64,000 nt of DNA from Pleurocapsa minor GSE-CHR-MK 17-07R (GCA_019359125.1 JAHHHY010000006.1:146030-210029); one strand, 5' to 3'. Counted from the first letter of the stretch, positions 34,342 to 43,399 are shown. The notes: generated by a model not told the origin, from the letters alone. Made by a program: numbers and translations.

Positions 34342-35559
34342 ATGCCACGCCGACGTTATGCACGTGCCTTACAGGAAGAAACAGGACAGCCCACCGTCGC
34401 CCCTCAGCAGGCAAAGCCAGCCCAGGCGCAGGCGAATACAAACCCGATGATCGCGATGCAGCGGTTGATTGGCAATGCCGCGATTCAGCGTTTCGGTGGC
34501 CTGAACGAACCGGACTCTGGGGCCCTGGGCCCCAACAGCACCTCCACGACCAGCAATACCACGACGACGAATACCACGGCCAGCACGACACCCCAGGCGC
34601 CCGGCCTGCTGAGCGCCGATGGCGTGGTGCGCGCGATGTCGTACTACAACATCCGCGCTGCCGACTATCCGCCCCATATCATCTCCCAGATTCAGGGTGC
34701 GCTGGGCGTAGCCGAGACGGGCCGCGCCACACCGGAAATGGTGCAGGCAGTGGCCGATTTCCAGTCGCAGAATGGCCTGGCCGTGGATGGTATGGCGGGC
34801 CCGCGCACGCTGCCCGCCATCTTCGAGCAGGGGCTGGATACCGAACAAACCGAAGAAGTGTTTGCCGACGAGGCGCTGGACGCCCTGGACCAGTGGGACA
34901 GCAAGTCCCCTGAAGAACGGGCGCAGGCGCTGATCGATGCCGCCAACGCAGGCCTGGCCGAACACAAGATTTCCGAATGCACCAGCACCATCGTCGACCT
35001 GAACGTGCTGGCACAGTTTGACTTCACCACCTGGAATATCGAGCTGGGCAAGGGCGTCTTCGAGGCCGCGACCATCAGCAATGCCGACTATGCCGACGCG
35101 GCCAATACCGTGTATCACGAGTCGCGCCACGCCGAGCAGTGGTTCAGCATGGCCCGCCTGCTGGCTGGCCAGGGCAAAACCGCCCAGGAGATTGCCACGC
35201 AAATGGGCATCCCGCTGAATATCGCCAATGAAGCCGCCGCCCTGCCATATCAGCCGGGCAGCATGGAGGCCCTCGTGGCCAATGGCTGGTACGAGAGCGT
35301 GTACGGTGTGGATGCGGATTACCGCAATAAGACGCTGACCGATCTTGAAAAGGCGGGCACAGATCTGGAAGCTGCCGAAGCCGATCTGGCCGCCAATGAC
35401 ACCCCGGCCAACCGCGCCAAAGTGGCGACGCTGCGCCAGAAGCGCCAGAAGCTGTATGACGAGTATCACAACCTGCCCGAAGAAACCGATGCCCACCGCG
35501 TGGGCGATGCCATCGAAGCGCGTATTCTGCTGAAGGCAGAGCTGCCGGATGAAGGCTGA
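34342..35559 (+). CDS. Putative contractile-injection cargo: MQRxxGNxxxQR motif, peptidoglycan-binding domain, HExxH region
   Basis: A 405-residue protein without signal peptide. Residues 39-50 read MQRLIGNAAIQR, the LQRxxGNxAxQR motif common at the N-terminus of proteins associated with extracellular contractile injection systems (often with DUF4157). A Ser/Thr-rich linker (60-88) follows, then a PG_binding_1-like domain (about 100-162: IQGALGVAETGRATPEMVQAV, FQSQNGLAVDGMAGPRT). A helical domain contains HESRH (259-263) in NTVYHESRHAEQWFSM, fitting an HExxH zinc metalloprotease site, with a downstream Glu-rich helix. The ATG at 34342 has AGGGAG 6 nt upstream. Its stop overlaps the next gene (TGATG). 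The injection link is inference; no sheath or tube genes are in the window. Confidence 0.6.
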   Translation: MPRRRYARALQEETGQPTVAPQQAKPAQAQANTNPMIAMQRLIGNAAIQRFGGLNEPDSGALGPNSTSTTSNTTTTNTTASTTPQAPGLLSADGVVRAMSYYNIRAADYPPHIISQIQGALGVAETGRATPEMVQAVADFQSQNGLAVDGMAGPRTLPAIFEQGLDTEQTEEVFADEALDALDQWDSKSPEERAQALIDAANAGLAEHKISECTSTIVDLNVLAQFDFTTWNIELGKGVFEAATISNADYADAANTVYHESRHAEQWFSMARLLAGQGKTAQEIATQMGIPLNIANEAAALPYQPGSMEALVANGWYESVYGVDADYRNKTLTDLEKAGTDLEAAEADLAANDTPANRAKVATLRQKRQKLYDEYHNLPEETDAHRVGDAIEARILLKAELPDEG

Positions 35560-35984
35560 TGAACAGGATGGCTGATATGAGCGCACTGAAGACGCTGCAC
35601 GCGTTGATTGACCTGCTGGAGCAGGAAGGCACGTCGGCCGCCGATGTGGCCGACAGCCTGGGTGGTGAAAGCAGCCCGGGCGGCGCAAACCGCGCCATGG
35701 TGATCGAGCCGCGCGCTGAATTCATCGCCCGCGCCGAGGTCTTTCCCGGTGCCGCCAGCGACACCCCCGCCCATGTCACGCTGACGCTGGGCGCTGGCCT
35801 GACGCTGGAGGACCTGGGTGCAGAGTTTGGCGAAAGCACGTTCGTGCCGATCATGAAGCCGGGTGATATGCAGCGGCGCAGCTTTCACATTCGGCATGAC
35901 GGGGCGGCCTACACCATCGCGCTGTTTGCCTCGCATGAAGACGGGGCCGTCCGCCGCGTCCTGCTGCGCCGCGACAAGGTATAG
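35559..35984 (+). CDS. Small hypothetical protein coupled to the HExxH protein
   Basis: An approximately 141-residue protein. The ATG at 35559 overlaps the upstream stop by one base, and two further in-frame ATGs (35568, 35577) are possible starts. The first 30 residues form a helix (LKTLHALIDLLEQEGTSAAD); the rest is beta-rich (ITLTLG-like strand in HVTLTLGAGLTLEDLG, then RRSFHIRHDGAAYTIALFA). I know no family. Coupling suggests it is a chaperone, immunity or partner protein for the HExxH protein, which is untested. Confidence 0.55.
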   Translation: MNRMADMSALKTLHALIDLLEQEGTSAADVADSLGGESSPGGANRAMVIEPRAEFIARAEVFPGAASDTPAHVTLTLGAGLTLEDLGAEFGESTFVPIMKPGDMQRRSFHIRHDGAAYTIALFASHEDGAVRRVLLRRDKV

Positions 35985-36014
35985 CGTACATTCGAAATCG
36001 CCAGCGCAGGCCGC

Positions 36015-36038
36015 GGACACGGCAGGCCGTGTCCCTAC
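36015..36038 (-). repeat. REP-like hairpin with CTAC
   Basis: The stem GGACACGGC / GCCGTGTCC (loop AG) is followed by CTAC at 36035-36038. It forms an inverted pair with the hairpin at 36073. Confidence 0.65.
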
Positions 36039-36072
36039 AAACCGCGCGGGCAATGCTGAACAGGTCTGTTTC

Positions 36073-36096
36073 GTAGGGACGATGCCCGCATCGTCC
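36073..36096 (+). repeat. REP-like hairpin with GTAG
   Basis: GTAG at 36073-36076 precedes the stem GGACGATGC / GCATCGTCC (loop CC). The spacer to the facing copy is 34 bp. Confidence 0.65.
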
Positions 36097-36162
36097 GCCC
36101 ATGTCCGGTATTGGACGCCCCAGCGTCATTGGCCCGCCTGTGCACAGGGTTGCGGCGTCTTC

Positions 36163-36299
36163 AGCGTACATTCGAAATCGCCAGCGCAGGCCGCGGACAC
36201 GGCAGGCCGTGTCCCTACAAACCGCGTGGGCAATGCTGAACAGGTCTGTTTCGTAGGGACGATGCCCGCATCGTCCGCCAGTGTCCGGTTTTGGACGCC
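36163..36299. repeat. Second copy of the 180-bp-period tandem duplication
   Basis: This copy carries the same two hairpins at 36195-36218 (CTAC end) and 36253-36276 (GTAG start), identical in stem sequence to the first copy. The duplication is therefore recent compared with the divergence between REP pairs elsewhere. Confidence 0.85.
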
Positions 36300-36372
36300 T
36301 GGGGGTACGGGCGCGCCTGCCCCTATGAACGGGCGTCTTCAGTCGGTATTCAGGGCATAGGTCATCTGGCCG

Positions 36373-36401
36373 TTTTGAAGGCTGGTCGGCCGGGCTATAC
36401 T
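36373..36401 (+). promoter_or_regulatory. Putative promoter of treS
   Basis: TATACT at 36396-36401 with TTTTGA at 36373-36378 (17-bp spacer) or TTGAAG at 36375-36380 (15 bp). The gene starts 58 bp downstream. Confidence 0.45.
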
Positions 36402-36459
36402 AGCCCTCACAGGCAAGTTTTCCCGCACCCGCTGGCCCGCTTCAGAAAGGCGAGACCCG

Positions 36460-38070
36460 ATGGCGAACTGGTATCAGAACGCAATATTCTATGAGCTGCA
36501 CGTCCGTGCATTCAACGACAGTAATGGCGATGGCCATGGCGACCTGGCTGGCCTGCGCCAGAAGCTGGATTATCTGCAATGGCTGGGGGTAGACTGCATC
36601 TGGCTGCTGCCCATCAACGCCTCGCCGCTGAAAGATGATGGCTATGATGTGGCCAGCTACTACACCATCCACCCGACCTTCGGCTTTCTGGAAGAATTCA
36701 AACTGCTGCTGGAGGATGTGCACGCCCGCGGCATGAAGCTGATCGTCGACATGGTGATGAACCACACCAGCGACGAGCATCCGTGGTTCATCGAGAGCAA
36801 GCGCAGCAAAGACTCGCCCCTGCGCGACTGGTATGTGTGGAGCGACACCACCGAAAAATACAAAGATGCGCGCATCATCTTCACCGACAGCGAAACCTCA
36901 AACTGGGCCTACAGCGCCGAAACCGGCGAATATTACTGGCACCGCTTTTACAGCGCCCAGCCCGACCTGAACTATGACAATCCGGCGGTGCAGCAGGCCA
37001 TGATGGATGTGGTGCGCTTCTGGCTGGATATGGGCGTGGACGGGTTCAGGCTGGATGCTATCGCCAACCTGTACGAGCGCGAAGGCACGACCTGCGAGAA
37101 CCTGCCGGAGACGCACGCCTTCATCAAGGAGATGCGCCGCTTTGTCGAGGCCAATTACGATGACCGCGTGCTGCTGGGTGAGGTGAATCAGTGGCCGCGT
37201 GACCTGCTGGCATATTTTGGCGACGACGGGCAGGGCGGCAGCGACGAGCTGCACATGTGCTTCCATTTCCCGGTGATGCCGCGCCTGTACATGGGCCTGG
37301 CGATGGCCGACAACACCAGCATCATCGACATCCTGAACGACACGCCGACCCTGCCGAACGGCGCGCAGTGGGCCACGTTCCTGCGCAACCACGACGAGCT
37401 GTCGCTGGAGATGGTGACCAAAGAGGAACACGCCTATATGTGGAGCGTGTATGCGCCCAAGCCGGAGATGCGCTTTGGCCTGGGCGTGCGCCGTCGTCTG
37501 GCCCCGCTGCTGGGCGGCGATGTACGCAAAATTGCGCTCATGCACAGCATGCTGCTCACGCTGCCGGGCACGCCGGTGCTGTACTACGGCGATGAAATCG
37601 GCATGGGCGACAATGTCAAGCTGCCCGACCGCAATGGCGTGCGCACGCCGATGCAGTGGAACAGCGAGTCCAACGGCGGATTCTCGTTCGCGCCGGCCGC
37701 GAAGCTGTATGCGCCTGTGATCGCCGACAAGAAATTTGGCTTCGCCAAAATCAATGTCGAGGCGCAGCAGGCCGATCCGGACAGCCTGCTCAATACCGTG
37801 CGCGGCATGATCACCGCCCGTAAGGCCAATCCCGCGCTGCAAAGCGGGGCGCTGGTGTGGATGGCTGGCGCGCCCAAGGAGACGCTGTGCTTCACACGCG
37901 GCGCGGACGACGGCCAGCAGTACACGACGCACGTGCTGCACAACCTGTCGGACCAGCCGCAGCAGGTGAAGCTGCCGGATGGCCTGGAGGCGACCGATAT
38001 TTTCACGACCGAGCGCGTCAGCGGGGAAGTCACGCTGGCCCCGTATGCCTGGCGCTGGCTGCGCGGCTGA
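36460..38070 (+). CDS. treS: Trehalose synthase / maltose alpha-D-glucosyltransferase
   Basis: A 536-residue GH13 enzyme that isomerises maltose and trehalose. The N-terminal WYQNAIFYELHVRAFNDSNGDGHGDLAG and WLLPINASPLKDDGYDVASYYTIHPTFG are typical of TreS. The catalytic nucleophile Asp199 is in DGFRLDAI, the acid/base Glu241 in LLGEVNQWP, and Asp312 in FLRNHDELS. The C-terminal beta domain is short, and the maltokinase domain sometimes fused to TreS is absent. Trehalose may serve as compatible solute or reserve. The gene is alone between repeats, with its own promoter and ribosome binding site (AAAGGCGAG). Confidence 0.93.
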   Translation: MANWYQNAIFYELHVRAFNDSNGDGHGDLAGLRQKLDYLQWLGVDCIWLLPINASPLKDDGYDVASYYTIHPTFGFLEEFKLLLEDVHARGMKLIVDMVMNHTSDEHPWFIESKRSKDSPLRDWYVWSDTTEKYKDARIIFTDSETSNWAYSAETGEYYWHRFYSAQPDLNYDNPAVQQAMMDVVRFWLDMGVDGFRLDAIANLYEREGTTCENLPETHAFIKEMRRFVEANYDDRVLLGEVNQWPRDLLAYFGDDGQGGSDELHMCFHFPVMPRLYMGLAMADNTSIIDILNDTPTLPNGAQWATFLRNHDELSLEMVTKEEHAYMWSVYAPKPEMRFGLGVRRRLAPLLGGDVRKIALMHSMLLTLPGTPVLYYGDEIGMGDNVKLPDRNGVRTPMQWNSESNGGFSFAPAAKLYAPVIADKKFGFAKINVEAQQADPDSLLNTVRGMITARKANPALQSGALVWMAGAPKETLCFTRGADDGQQYTTHVLHNLSDQPQQVKLPDGLEATDIFTTERVSGEVTLAPYAWRWLRG

Positions 38071-38107
38071 TCATACTCTCCACGTGAAAAGACGACCTGC
38101 ACACCCC

Positions 38108-38190
38108 AACCTCACCCCGTTTCGCTGCGCTCAACCGCCCCTCTCCACAACGTGGAGAGGGGCATAAACCCGCAGGGTTGGGGTGAGGTT
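38108..38190. repeat. Nested double-hairpin intergenic repeat, copy 1
   Basis: The outer arms AACCTCACCCC (38108-38118) and GGGGTGAGGTT (38180-38190) enclose an inner 12-bp stem, GCCCCTCTCCAC / GTGGAGAGGGGC (38137-38163). The whole 83-bp unit aligns with the reverse complement of 46943-47024. It sits between the convergent treS and cyanophycinase-like genes and may act as a terminator. Confidence 0.8.
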
Positions 38191-38204
38191 AGCAGGCAAG
38201 TAGA

Positions 38205-40007
38205 CTATTCGCCGATGACCTGGCCGCTGGCCCACACATCAATCAGGCCGTTGGCGATGACGAACGCGTCGTTTTCGCCCACGCCCAGCACGGCGGCCGA
38301 CAGGTCGAGCACGAACACGCTGTTGGAGCCGGTCACGATGGCAGCGCCGTCGCTGAATTCTACGGCGGCATCGTCGGGCAGGCCGAGCGCCAGCGTGTCG
38401 GGATGGTTATAAGCCAGCGAGAACAGGCGGCCGAAGCGGTTGTTGGCGATCAGCGCGGGCTCGACATTGGCATTCACCCAGCCCAGGCCGTTGCGGATAG
38501 TCGTGCCGCCGATGATGTACGAGCCGGAATCATGCGCCTCGATAGTCGCGCTGTCGTCGTTGTCATAGTCGATCGGCGGATTGGCCGCGTAGGTATCGCC
38601 CGCGATGGCCGCGGCTGCGCCCACCAGCGAGACATTCGCGCCATTCTGCAGCGCCTCGCCCACCAGCGCCAGCTGTTCGGGCACAATCTGCGCCTGGTCG
38701 CCGCCGATGACATCCCAGAACGCCACCGTGGCCGGATCGATATCGGCGTCGGCCAGCAGCGCCGCCAGGTCATCATCGTCGCCCAGCGCGATGACGAAAC
38801 CGGGGCCTTCATAGGCTGCCGCCACCGCGTCCAGCTCGGACGGGGCATAACCGGTGATGATGGTCACGATGCTGGCATCGGCCACGTTCTGGCTCAGCGT
38901 GGGGGCATCGCCGCCATTGAGCTGCAGGCGGCCGCTGTACTCGGTGGCCAGCGCGCTGTAATCGCGCTCGATGCTGTCGGGCACAGGCGCCCAGCTCGGC
39001 TCGCGTGCGGCGATGTCATAGGCATAGTCGCCGGGGGCCAGCACATGCACGAGCACATTCTGCATGCTCAGCAGGCCGGTCTCGGCATCAAACGACGCCG
39101 CGTCGCGCGCGCCGTAGGTCAGCGCGTCGAAGACCGGATTGCTGTAATCGCCAAATACCTCGCCAAAGGTGACCTCGTCGCGGATGATGCCGCCGGTGAA
39201 GCCGTCCACGCCGATGACCAGGCCCAGCCCGTCGGGGTTGGCCAGATAGTTCATCACGCGGGGCAGGCGCTGATACTGCCACACATGCTGCTCGATTTCG
39301 GCGCTGGTGATGCCAAACGGCAGGCCGCGCTCGCCCGGCGTGGTGTCGTTCCAGTAGGCCACCGCGCCCTGACTTAACGCATTCGTCTCGTCAAAGTCCT
39401 CGTTGTAGCCGGCATACATGTTGCGCGCCAGCATGGCCGCGCCGGCGCTGTTGCCGCCCATCACCACGCCACGGCTGAAGGCCTCTTCCAGCGCGGCTTC
39501 CAGCGGGGTATCGGCCAGAATCTGCATGGCATACACCTGGTCGCCGCCGGGGAAGTAGACCGCTGCCAGGTCTTCATCGAAGGAATCGAGCGCCAGCTCA
39601 TCCAGCGCGGCCTCGCGGGTGTACACGGGCGGCACGATCACGCGGCACGAAACATCCTCGACCGCATTGTCGGCCAGCACATCGCGGCAGGCTTCTTCAA
39701 GCTGCCAGCGGCGGCGGTCGATGAAAAACGAGTTGTCCAGCAGGTCGGTCGTCGTCAGCGTGAACGGGTCGTAGGTGAAGCTCATCGGCAGCATCAGCAT
39801 GAAGAAACGGTCGCTGTCCAGCGTCTGCCAATAGGGCAGCGCCGCCTCGACAAAGTCATGCAGCGTGGTGTAACCGCCGCCGATGGGCACAAAGGTGCCC
39901 GTGCGCGGTTCCGGTGCATCCTGGGCGGCCAGGGGGACGGCCAGCCCTGCCAGCAAAACCGCGCCCCCCAGCGCGGCGGCTGTAAAACGATGGAGCTTTT
40001 GCATCAT
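38205..40007 (-). CDS. Exported cyanophycinase-like serine peptidase (S51 family)
   Basis: A 600-residue protein with a signal peptide (residues 1-28, ending LAAQD). The peptidase domain has a nucleophile Ser187 in VVMGGNSAGAAML, preceded by VYFPGGDQVYAM, the hallmark pair of the S51 family (cyanophycinase, dipeptidase E). After about residue 380 a second region repeats the glutamine-amidotransferase-like fold (IVTIITGYAPSELDAV...GANVSLVGAAAAIAGDTY), and a C-terminal beta domain includes SGSYIIGGTTIRNGLGWV. Secreted versions may degrade extracellular cyanophycin or other beta-aspartyl peptides. The second ATG (40004) is an alternative start; GGAGAA lies just upstream. Confidence 0.85.
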   Translation of the reverse strand: MMQKLHRFTAAALGGAVLLAGLAVPLAAQDAPEPRTGTFVPIGGGYTTLHDFVEAALPYWQTLDSDRFFMLMLPMSFTYDPFTLTTTDLLDNSFFIDRRRWQLEEACRDVLADNAVEDVSCRVIVPPVYTREAALDELALDSFDEDLAAVYFPGGDQVYAMQILADTPLEAALEEAFSRGVVMGGNSAGAAMLARNMYAGYNEDFDETNALSQGAVAYWNDTTPGERGLPFGITSAEIEQHVWQYQRLPRVMNYLANPDGLGLVIGVDGFTGGIIRDEVTFGEVFGDYSNPVFDALTYGARDAASFDAETGLLSMQNVLVHVLAPGDYAYDIAAREPSWAPVPDSIERDYSALATEYSGRLQLNGGDAPTLSQNVADASIVTIITGYAPSELDAVAAAYEGPGFVIALGDDDDLAALLADADIDPATVAFWDVIGGDQAQIVPEQLALVGEALQNGANVSLVGAAAAIAGDTYAANPPIDYDNDDSATIEAHDSGSYIIGGTTIRNGLGWVNANVEPALIANNRFGRLFSLAYNHPDTLALGLPDDAAVEFSDGAAIVTGSNSVFVLDLSAAVLGVGENDAFVIANGLIDVWASGQVIGE

Positions 40008-40144
40008 GAGTTTTCTCCGGTGAGCGAACAAAACAATTTCAAACCACATTTCTGTGGCGCGCACATGATACCACGCCAGTGAACTTTTGCGCCGCACCCT
40101 GTTTCACGCTTGAATTAACGCCATGAACGACCGCACACACGACT

Positions 40145-40819
40145 ATGCCGAGCCTTATGACCCTCCAATTGCTTGACCTGGGGCTGCTGCCCTATTCCGA
40201 TGCCTGGACACTGCAACAGAAGCTGGCCGCTGAAGTCGCCGCTGGTGGCCCCAATACAGTGCTGCTGGTGACGCATCCGCATGTGTTCACGCTGGGCACC
40301 ATGGCCGACGAGACCAATGTGCTGTGGGACGCGGCACAGCGCGAACGGCTGGGCGTCTCGCTGGTGCAGGCCGACCGCGGCGGCGATGTGACCTATCACG
40401 GGCCGGGCCAGATTGTGATGTACCCGATCGTCAAACTGCCGCGCAAGCCAGGCACCATGCACGCGCATGTGATCGAGTATCTGCGCCGACTGGAGCGCAG
40501 CGTGGTCGCCTTTCTGTCTGACTATTCGGTGGCGGGCATGAGCATCCCCGGCTATGCTGGCGTGTGGGTACCTACCCCTGGCGGCGACGCCAAAATCGCG
40601 GCGATGGGCGTGCGTGTGAATGTCAAAGGCATCACCACGCACGGCATCGCGCTGAATATCAATGCCGACCTGCGCTATTTCCGCGGCATCATCCCGTGCG
40701 GCCTGCGCGACAAAGGCGTGACCAGCCTGCATGTGCTGCTGGGCCGTCCGGTCGATGAGGTGGACGCCAAAGCGCGCCTGTTCCGCTGTTTTGAAGCTGC
40801 TATGGACGATTTTTTATGA
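40145..40819 (+). CDS. lipB: Octanoyl-[acyl-carrier-protein]-protein octanoyltransferase
   Basis: LipB moves the octanoyl chain from ACP to lipoyl domains, the first step of lipoate synthesis. The 224-residue protein has VLLVTHPHVFTLG, the signature RGGDVTYHGPGQIVMYPIV, AAMGVRVNVKGITTHGIALN with the catalytic lysine region, and FRGIIPCGLRDKGVTSL with the thioester-forming cysteine. ATG 40157 is an alternative start four codons later. No lipA is adjacent. The next gene begins 14 bp downstream and is probably co-transcribed. Confidence 0.95.
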   Translation: MPSLMTLQLLDLGLLPYSDAWTLQQKLAAEVAAGGPNTVLLVTHPHVFTLGTMADETNVLWDAAQRERLGVSLVQADRGGDVTYHGPGQIVMYPIVKLPRKPGTMHAHVIEYLRRLERSVVAFLSDYSVAGMSIPGYAGVWVPTPGGDAKIAAMGVRVNVKGITTHGIALNINADLRYFRGIIPCGLRDKGVTSLHVLLGRPVDEVDAKARLFRCFEAAMDDFL

Positions 40820-40832
40820 GAGGGGTGCGCGC

Positions 40833-41852
40833 ATGATCGATCTGCTTCGCAAGCTGCTGGGCGGCACAGGCACGGGCCCGTCCACGCATCCGCTGGAACG
40901 GGGTTCCGGCCTGCCGCCATCGCCGGCGACCGCAGGGGCAGGGCGCAAGCCGGTCCCTGTCCATCCGCGTGTGCTGGCCATCACGCACAATCCCGTCATG
41001 CCGATGTTCAAAAACCGCAAAATCCGCGAGGTGTATGGCTGGCAGGACCCAGCCGTGCTGGCCCAGGGCTATATCGACGATTTGCGTGCCTCCAGCGGCG
41101 GCTATGTCAATTACGAAATCGTGGAGCAGATCGAGGTCGATGGCTTCCCGGTCAAGAAAGACGGCTTCGCCTATACCCCGCAAAGCTTTGCCGAGGCCTG
41201 GCAGTCGCGGACATTTCATCAGCCGGACGCGGTCGATTATCTGGCGCTTGTCCGCGAGTTCCGCATGATCGAGAAGGTGGACGCGGGCGAGATTGACGAG
41301 GTGTGGCTGCTCGGCTTCCCGTACTGCGGCTACTACGAAAGCCATATGGCCGGGCCGGGCGCGTTCTGGTGCAATTCACCGCCGCTGGCCGGCACCGAAC
41401 ACGCCAGCCGCCGCTTCGTCATCATGGGCTTCAACTATGAGCGCGGCGTAGGCGAAATGCTGGAGAATATGGGTCACCGCATGGAAAGCATGATGAGTAA
41501 GGTGTACAGCGGTGTGTCTGGCGAGGCCAACCTGTGGGGGACGTTCACGCGCTATGACAAGACCTCGCCCGGCATGGCCGAGTGCGGCAACGTGCATTTT
41601 GCGCCCAACAGCGTCAAAGACTACGACTGGGGCAATCCGACGCCGGTCTTTTCGCGCGCCGATACCTGGCTGAATTTCCCTGATCTGTCGGGCAAGGGCC
41701 GCACCATGACCTGCGCCGACTGGGGTGGCGGGGATATCCGCGGGCATCACACCTGGTGGTTCCAGCGCATCCCGCATCTGGACGGCCAGACCAACGGCGT
41801 GTCGTGGAACTGGTGGGAGTATGCCATCGACCCGAACCGGGTGAAGGTGTAA
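40833..41852 (+). CDS. Conserved-looking hypothetical protein downstream of lipB
   Basis: A 339-residue soluble-looking protein. The first 45 residues are Pro/Gly-rich and probably disordered; then comes a compact alpha/beta region (PVHPRVLAITHNPVMPMF...YGWQDPAVLAQGYIDDL). Notable are many Trp/Tyr/Gly/His-rich motifs: WLLGFPYCGYYESHMAGPG, MGFNYERGVGEMLENMGHRM, NVHFAPNS, WGGGDIRGHHTWWFQRIPHL. The conserved-looking His and acidic residues could form a metal or glycan site. I do not recognise a named family. It has a ribosome binding site (GAGGGGTG-like) and shares the lipB transcript, but a lipoate link is not proven. Confidence 0.6.
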   Translation: MIDLLRKLLGGTGTGPSTHPLERGSGLPPSPATAGAGRKPVPVHPRVLAITHNPVMPMFKNRKIREVYGWQDPAVLAQGYIDDLRASSGGYVNYEIVEQIEVDGFPVKKDGFAYTPQSFAEAWQSRTFHQPDAVDYLALVREFRMIEKVDAGEIDEVWLLGFPYCGYYESHMAGPGAFWCNSPPLAGTEHASRRFVIMGFNYERGVGEMLENMGHRMESMMSKVYSGVSGEANLWGTFTRYDKTSPGMAECGNVHFAPNSVKDYDWGNPTPVFSRADTWLNFPDLSGKGRTMTCADWGGGDIRGHHTWWFQRIPHLDGQTNGVSWNWWEYAIDPNRVKV

Positions 41853-41998
41853 GGGCAGCTAAAGGGGAAAAGGCGAAAGTTAAAAAGGACACACCTGCGG
41901 GCATGTCCCCGCCTACTTCGCTGGTGTGCAAAGGCCCGACGCTATGATATGCTCACATCGCCTTCCTGTCGCCTGACAGGCGGCTAACGGGTGACTGA

Positions 41999-43399
41999 GT
42001 GTTCGCCAGAACTGTGTTACAACCCCTGCGACAAATGCTGCGCGGCGAAGATGCCGCCAGACGGCGCATTGTGCGCGTGTTTACCACCATTGTTTCTTCC
42101 ATGGCGGTGCGCCTGATTTCCTTTGCCATCAGCCTGTTCACCGTGCCGCTGACGCTGAATTATCTCGGCAGCGAACGCTATGGCGTGTGGCTGACGATCG
42201 CCTCGGTCAATGCGCTGCTCGGCTTCGCCGACTTTGGCATCGGCAACGGCCTGATGAATACCATTTCCGATGCCTATGGCCGGGGCGACAAGGCCCAGGC
42301 GCGCCGGGCCATCGCCAGCGCCTTCCTGATGCTGTCCGGCGTGATGGTGGTGCTGGCTGCGCTGTTTCTGCTGGCCAATGCCTTCGTGTCGTGGGCGGAC
42401 CTGTTCAACGTGCAGTCGCCGCTGGCGCGCCAGGAAGTGGGCGGCGCGCTGGCGGTATTTGCGCTGGTGTTCCTGGTCAATATTCCGCTGGGTGTGGCCC
42501 CGCGCGTGCAGGCCGGCTATCAGGAGGCGTTCATTGGCGATGCCTTCATCGTCGCCGGGCGCGTGCTGTCGGCAGTCGCGCTGCTGATCGTGATCGCCGC
42601 CCAGGGCGGGCTGGTCTGGCTGGTGCTGGCGCTGGTGGGTGTGCCGTTTCTGCTGTCGCTCATCAATATCGCCTACTTTTTCCTCGTGCGTCACCGTGAC
42701 CTGCTGCCGCGGCTCGGCGAGGCCAGCCGGGGCATGGCGGCCAGCCTGCTGCGGCTGGGCGGGCTGTTTTTTGTGCTGCAATTGGCGGTGGTGGTGGCCT
42801 ACTCCAGCGACTCGCTCGTGCTGGCGCGCATGCTGGGGCCGGAAGCCGTGACGCAGTATGCCGTGCCCTATCAGTTGTTCGGCTTTGTGTCGACATTTAT
42901 CTACGCGGGCTTATCCCCGCTGTGGCCGGCCTATGGCGAGGCGCTGGCGCGGCGTGATGCCGTCTGGGTGCAGCGCATCTTCAAATGCTCGCTGCTGATC
43001 AGCTTTGGCGTGTCGCTGACATCTTCAGTGCTGCTGTTTTTGTTTGGCCGCCAGATTATCCACCTGTGGGTGGGCCCGACGGTGGAGGCCGATCCGTTGT
43101 TGATGCTGGCGCTGGCCATCTGGCAGGTGCTGCTGAATGTGAGCAATGCCACCGCCATGCTGCTGAACGGCACCAGCGTCATTCGTTTTCAGGTCATCTG
43201 CGCTATCCTGATGGCCAGCTTCAACATCGTCTTTAGCATCTCGCTGACGGCCATGCTGGGCGAATCCGGCGTGGTGTGGGGGTCGATCCTGGCACAGACG
43301 ATTTTCACGCTGATCCCGATCACGCTCTATCTGCCCTATCTGTTTCGGCGCATTCAGCGCGAGTCGCTGATCGCCCCAGACATGGAGACAAATGTATGA
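41999..43399 (+). CDS. Polysaccharide flippase of the MOP/MATE superfamily
   Basis: A 466-residue protein with about 12-14 membrane helices. The early motif LISFAISLFTVPLTLNYLGSERYGVWLTIAS is typical of Wzx/oligosaccharide flippases, followed by LLGFADFGIGNGLMN. Such proteins move lipid-linked oligosaccharides across the membrane. GTG 41999 is the start; an ATG at 42035 would remove 12 residues. The stop overlaps the methyltransferase start (ATGA), so both products are probably made together for surface glycan decoration. Confidence 0.85.
   Translation: MFARTVLQPLRQMLRGEDAARRRIVRVFTTIVSSMAVRLISFAISLFTVPLTLNYLGSERYGVWLTIASVNALLGFADFGIGNGLMNTISDAYGRGDKAQARRAIASAFLMLSGVMVVLAALFLLANAFVSWADLFNVQSPLARQEVGGALAVFALVFLVNIPLGVAPRVQAGYQEAFIGDAFIVAGRVLSAVALLIVIAAQGGLVWLVLALVGVPFLLSLINIAYFFLVRHRDLLPRLGEASRGMAASLLRLGGLFFVLQLAVVVAYSSDSLVLARMLGPEAVTQYAVPYQLFGFVSTFIYAGLSPLWPAYGEALARRDAVWVQRIFKCSLLISFGVSLTSSVLLFLFGRQIIHLWVGPTVEADPLLMLALAIWQVLLNVSNATAMLLNGTSVIRFQVICAILMASFNIVFSISLTAMLGESGVVWGSILAQTIFTLIPITLYLPYLFRRIQRESLIAPDMETNV

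Larger units (their letters stand above)
35983..36119. repeat. First copy of a 180-bp-period tandem duplication
   Basis: Nearly identical to 36163-36299 and offset by exactly 180 bp, with few differences. It begins directly within the stop region of the preceding gene. A short GGCGTCTTCAG tag follows each copy (36154 and 36332). Each copy contains one facing pair of GTAG hairpins. Confidence 0.85.

Noticed and set aside
35983..36299. Possible CRISPR array because of regularly spaced repeats
   Set aside because: Only two copies at a 180-bp period, with the hairpins inside the repeat; no 28-37 bp repeat/spacer pattern and no cas genes.
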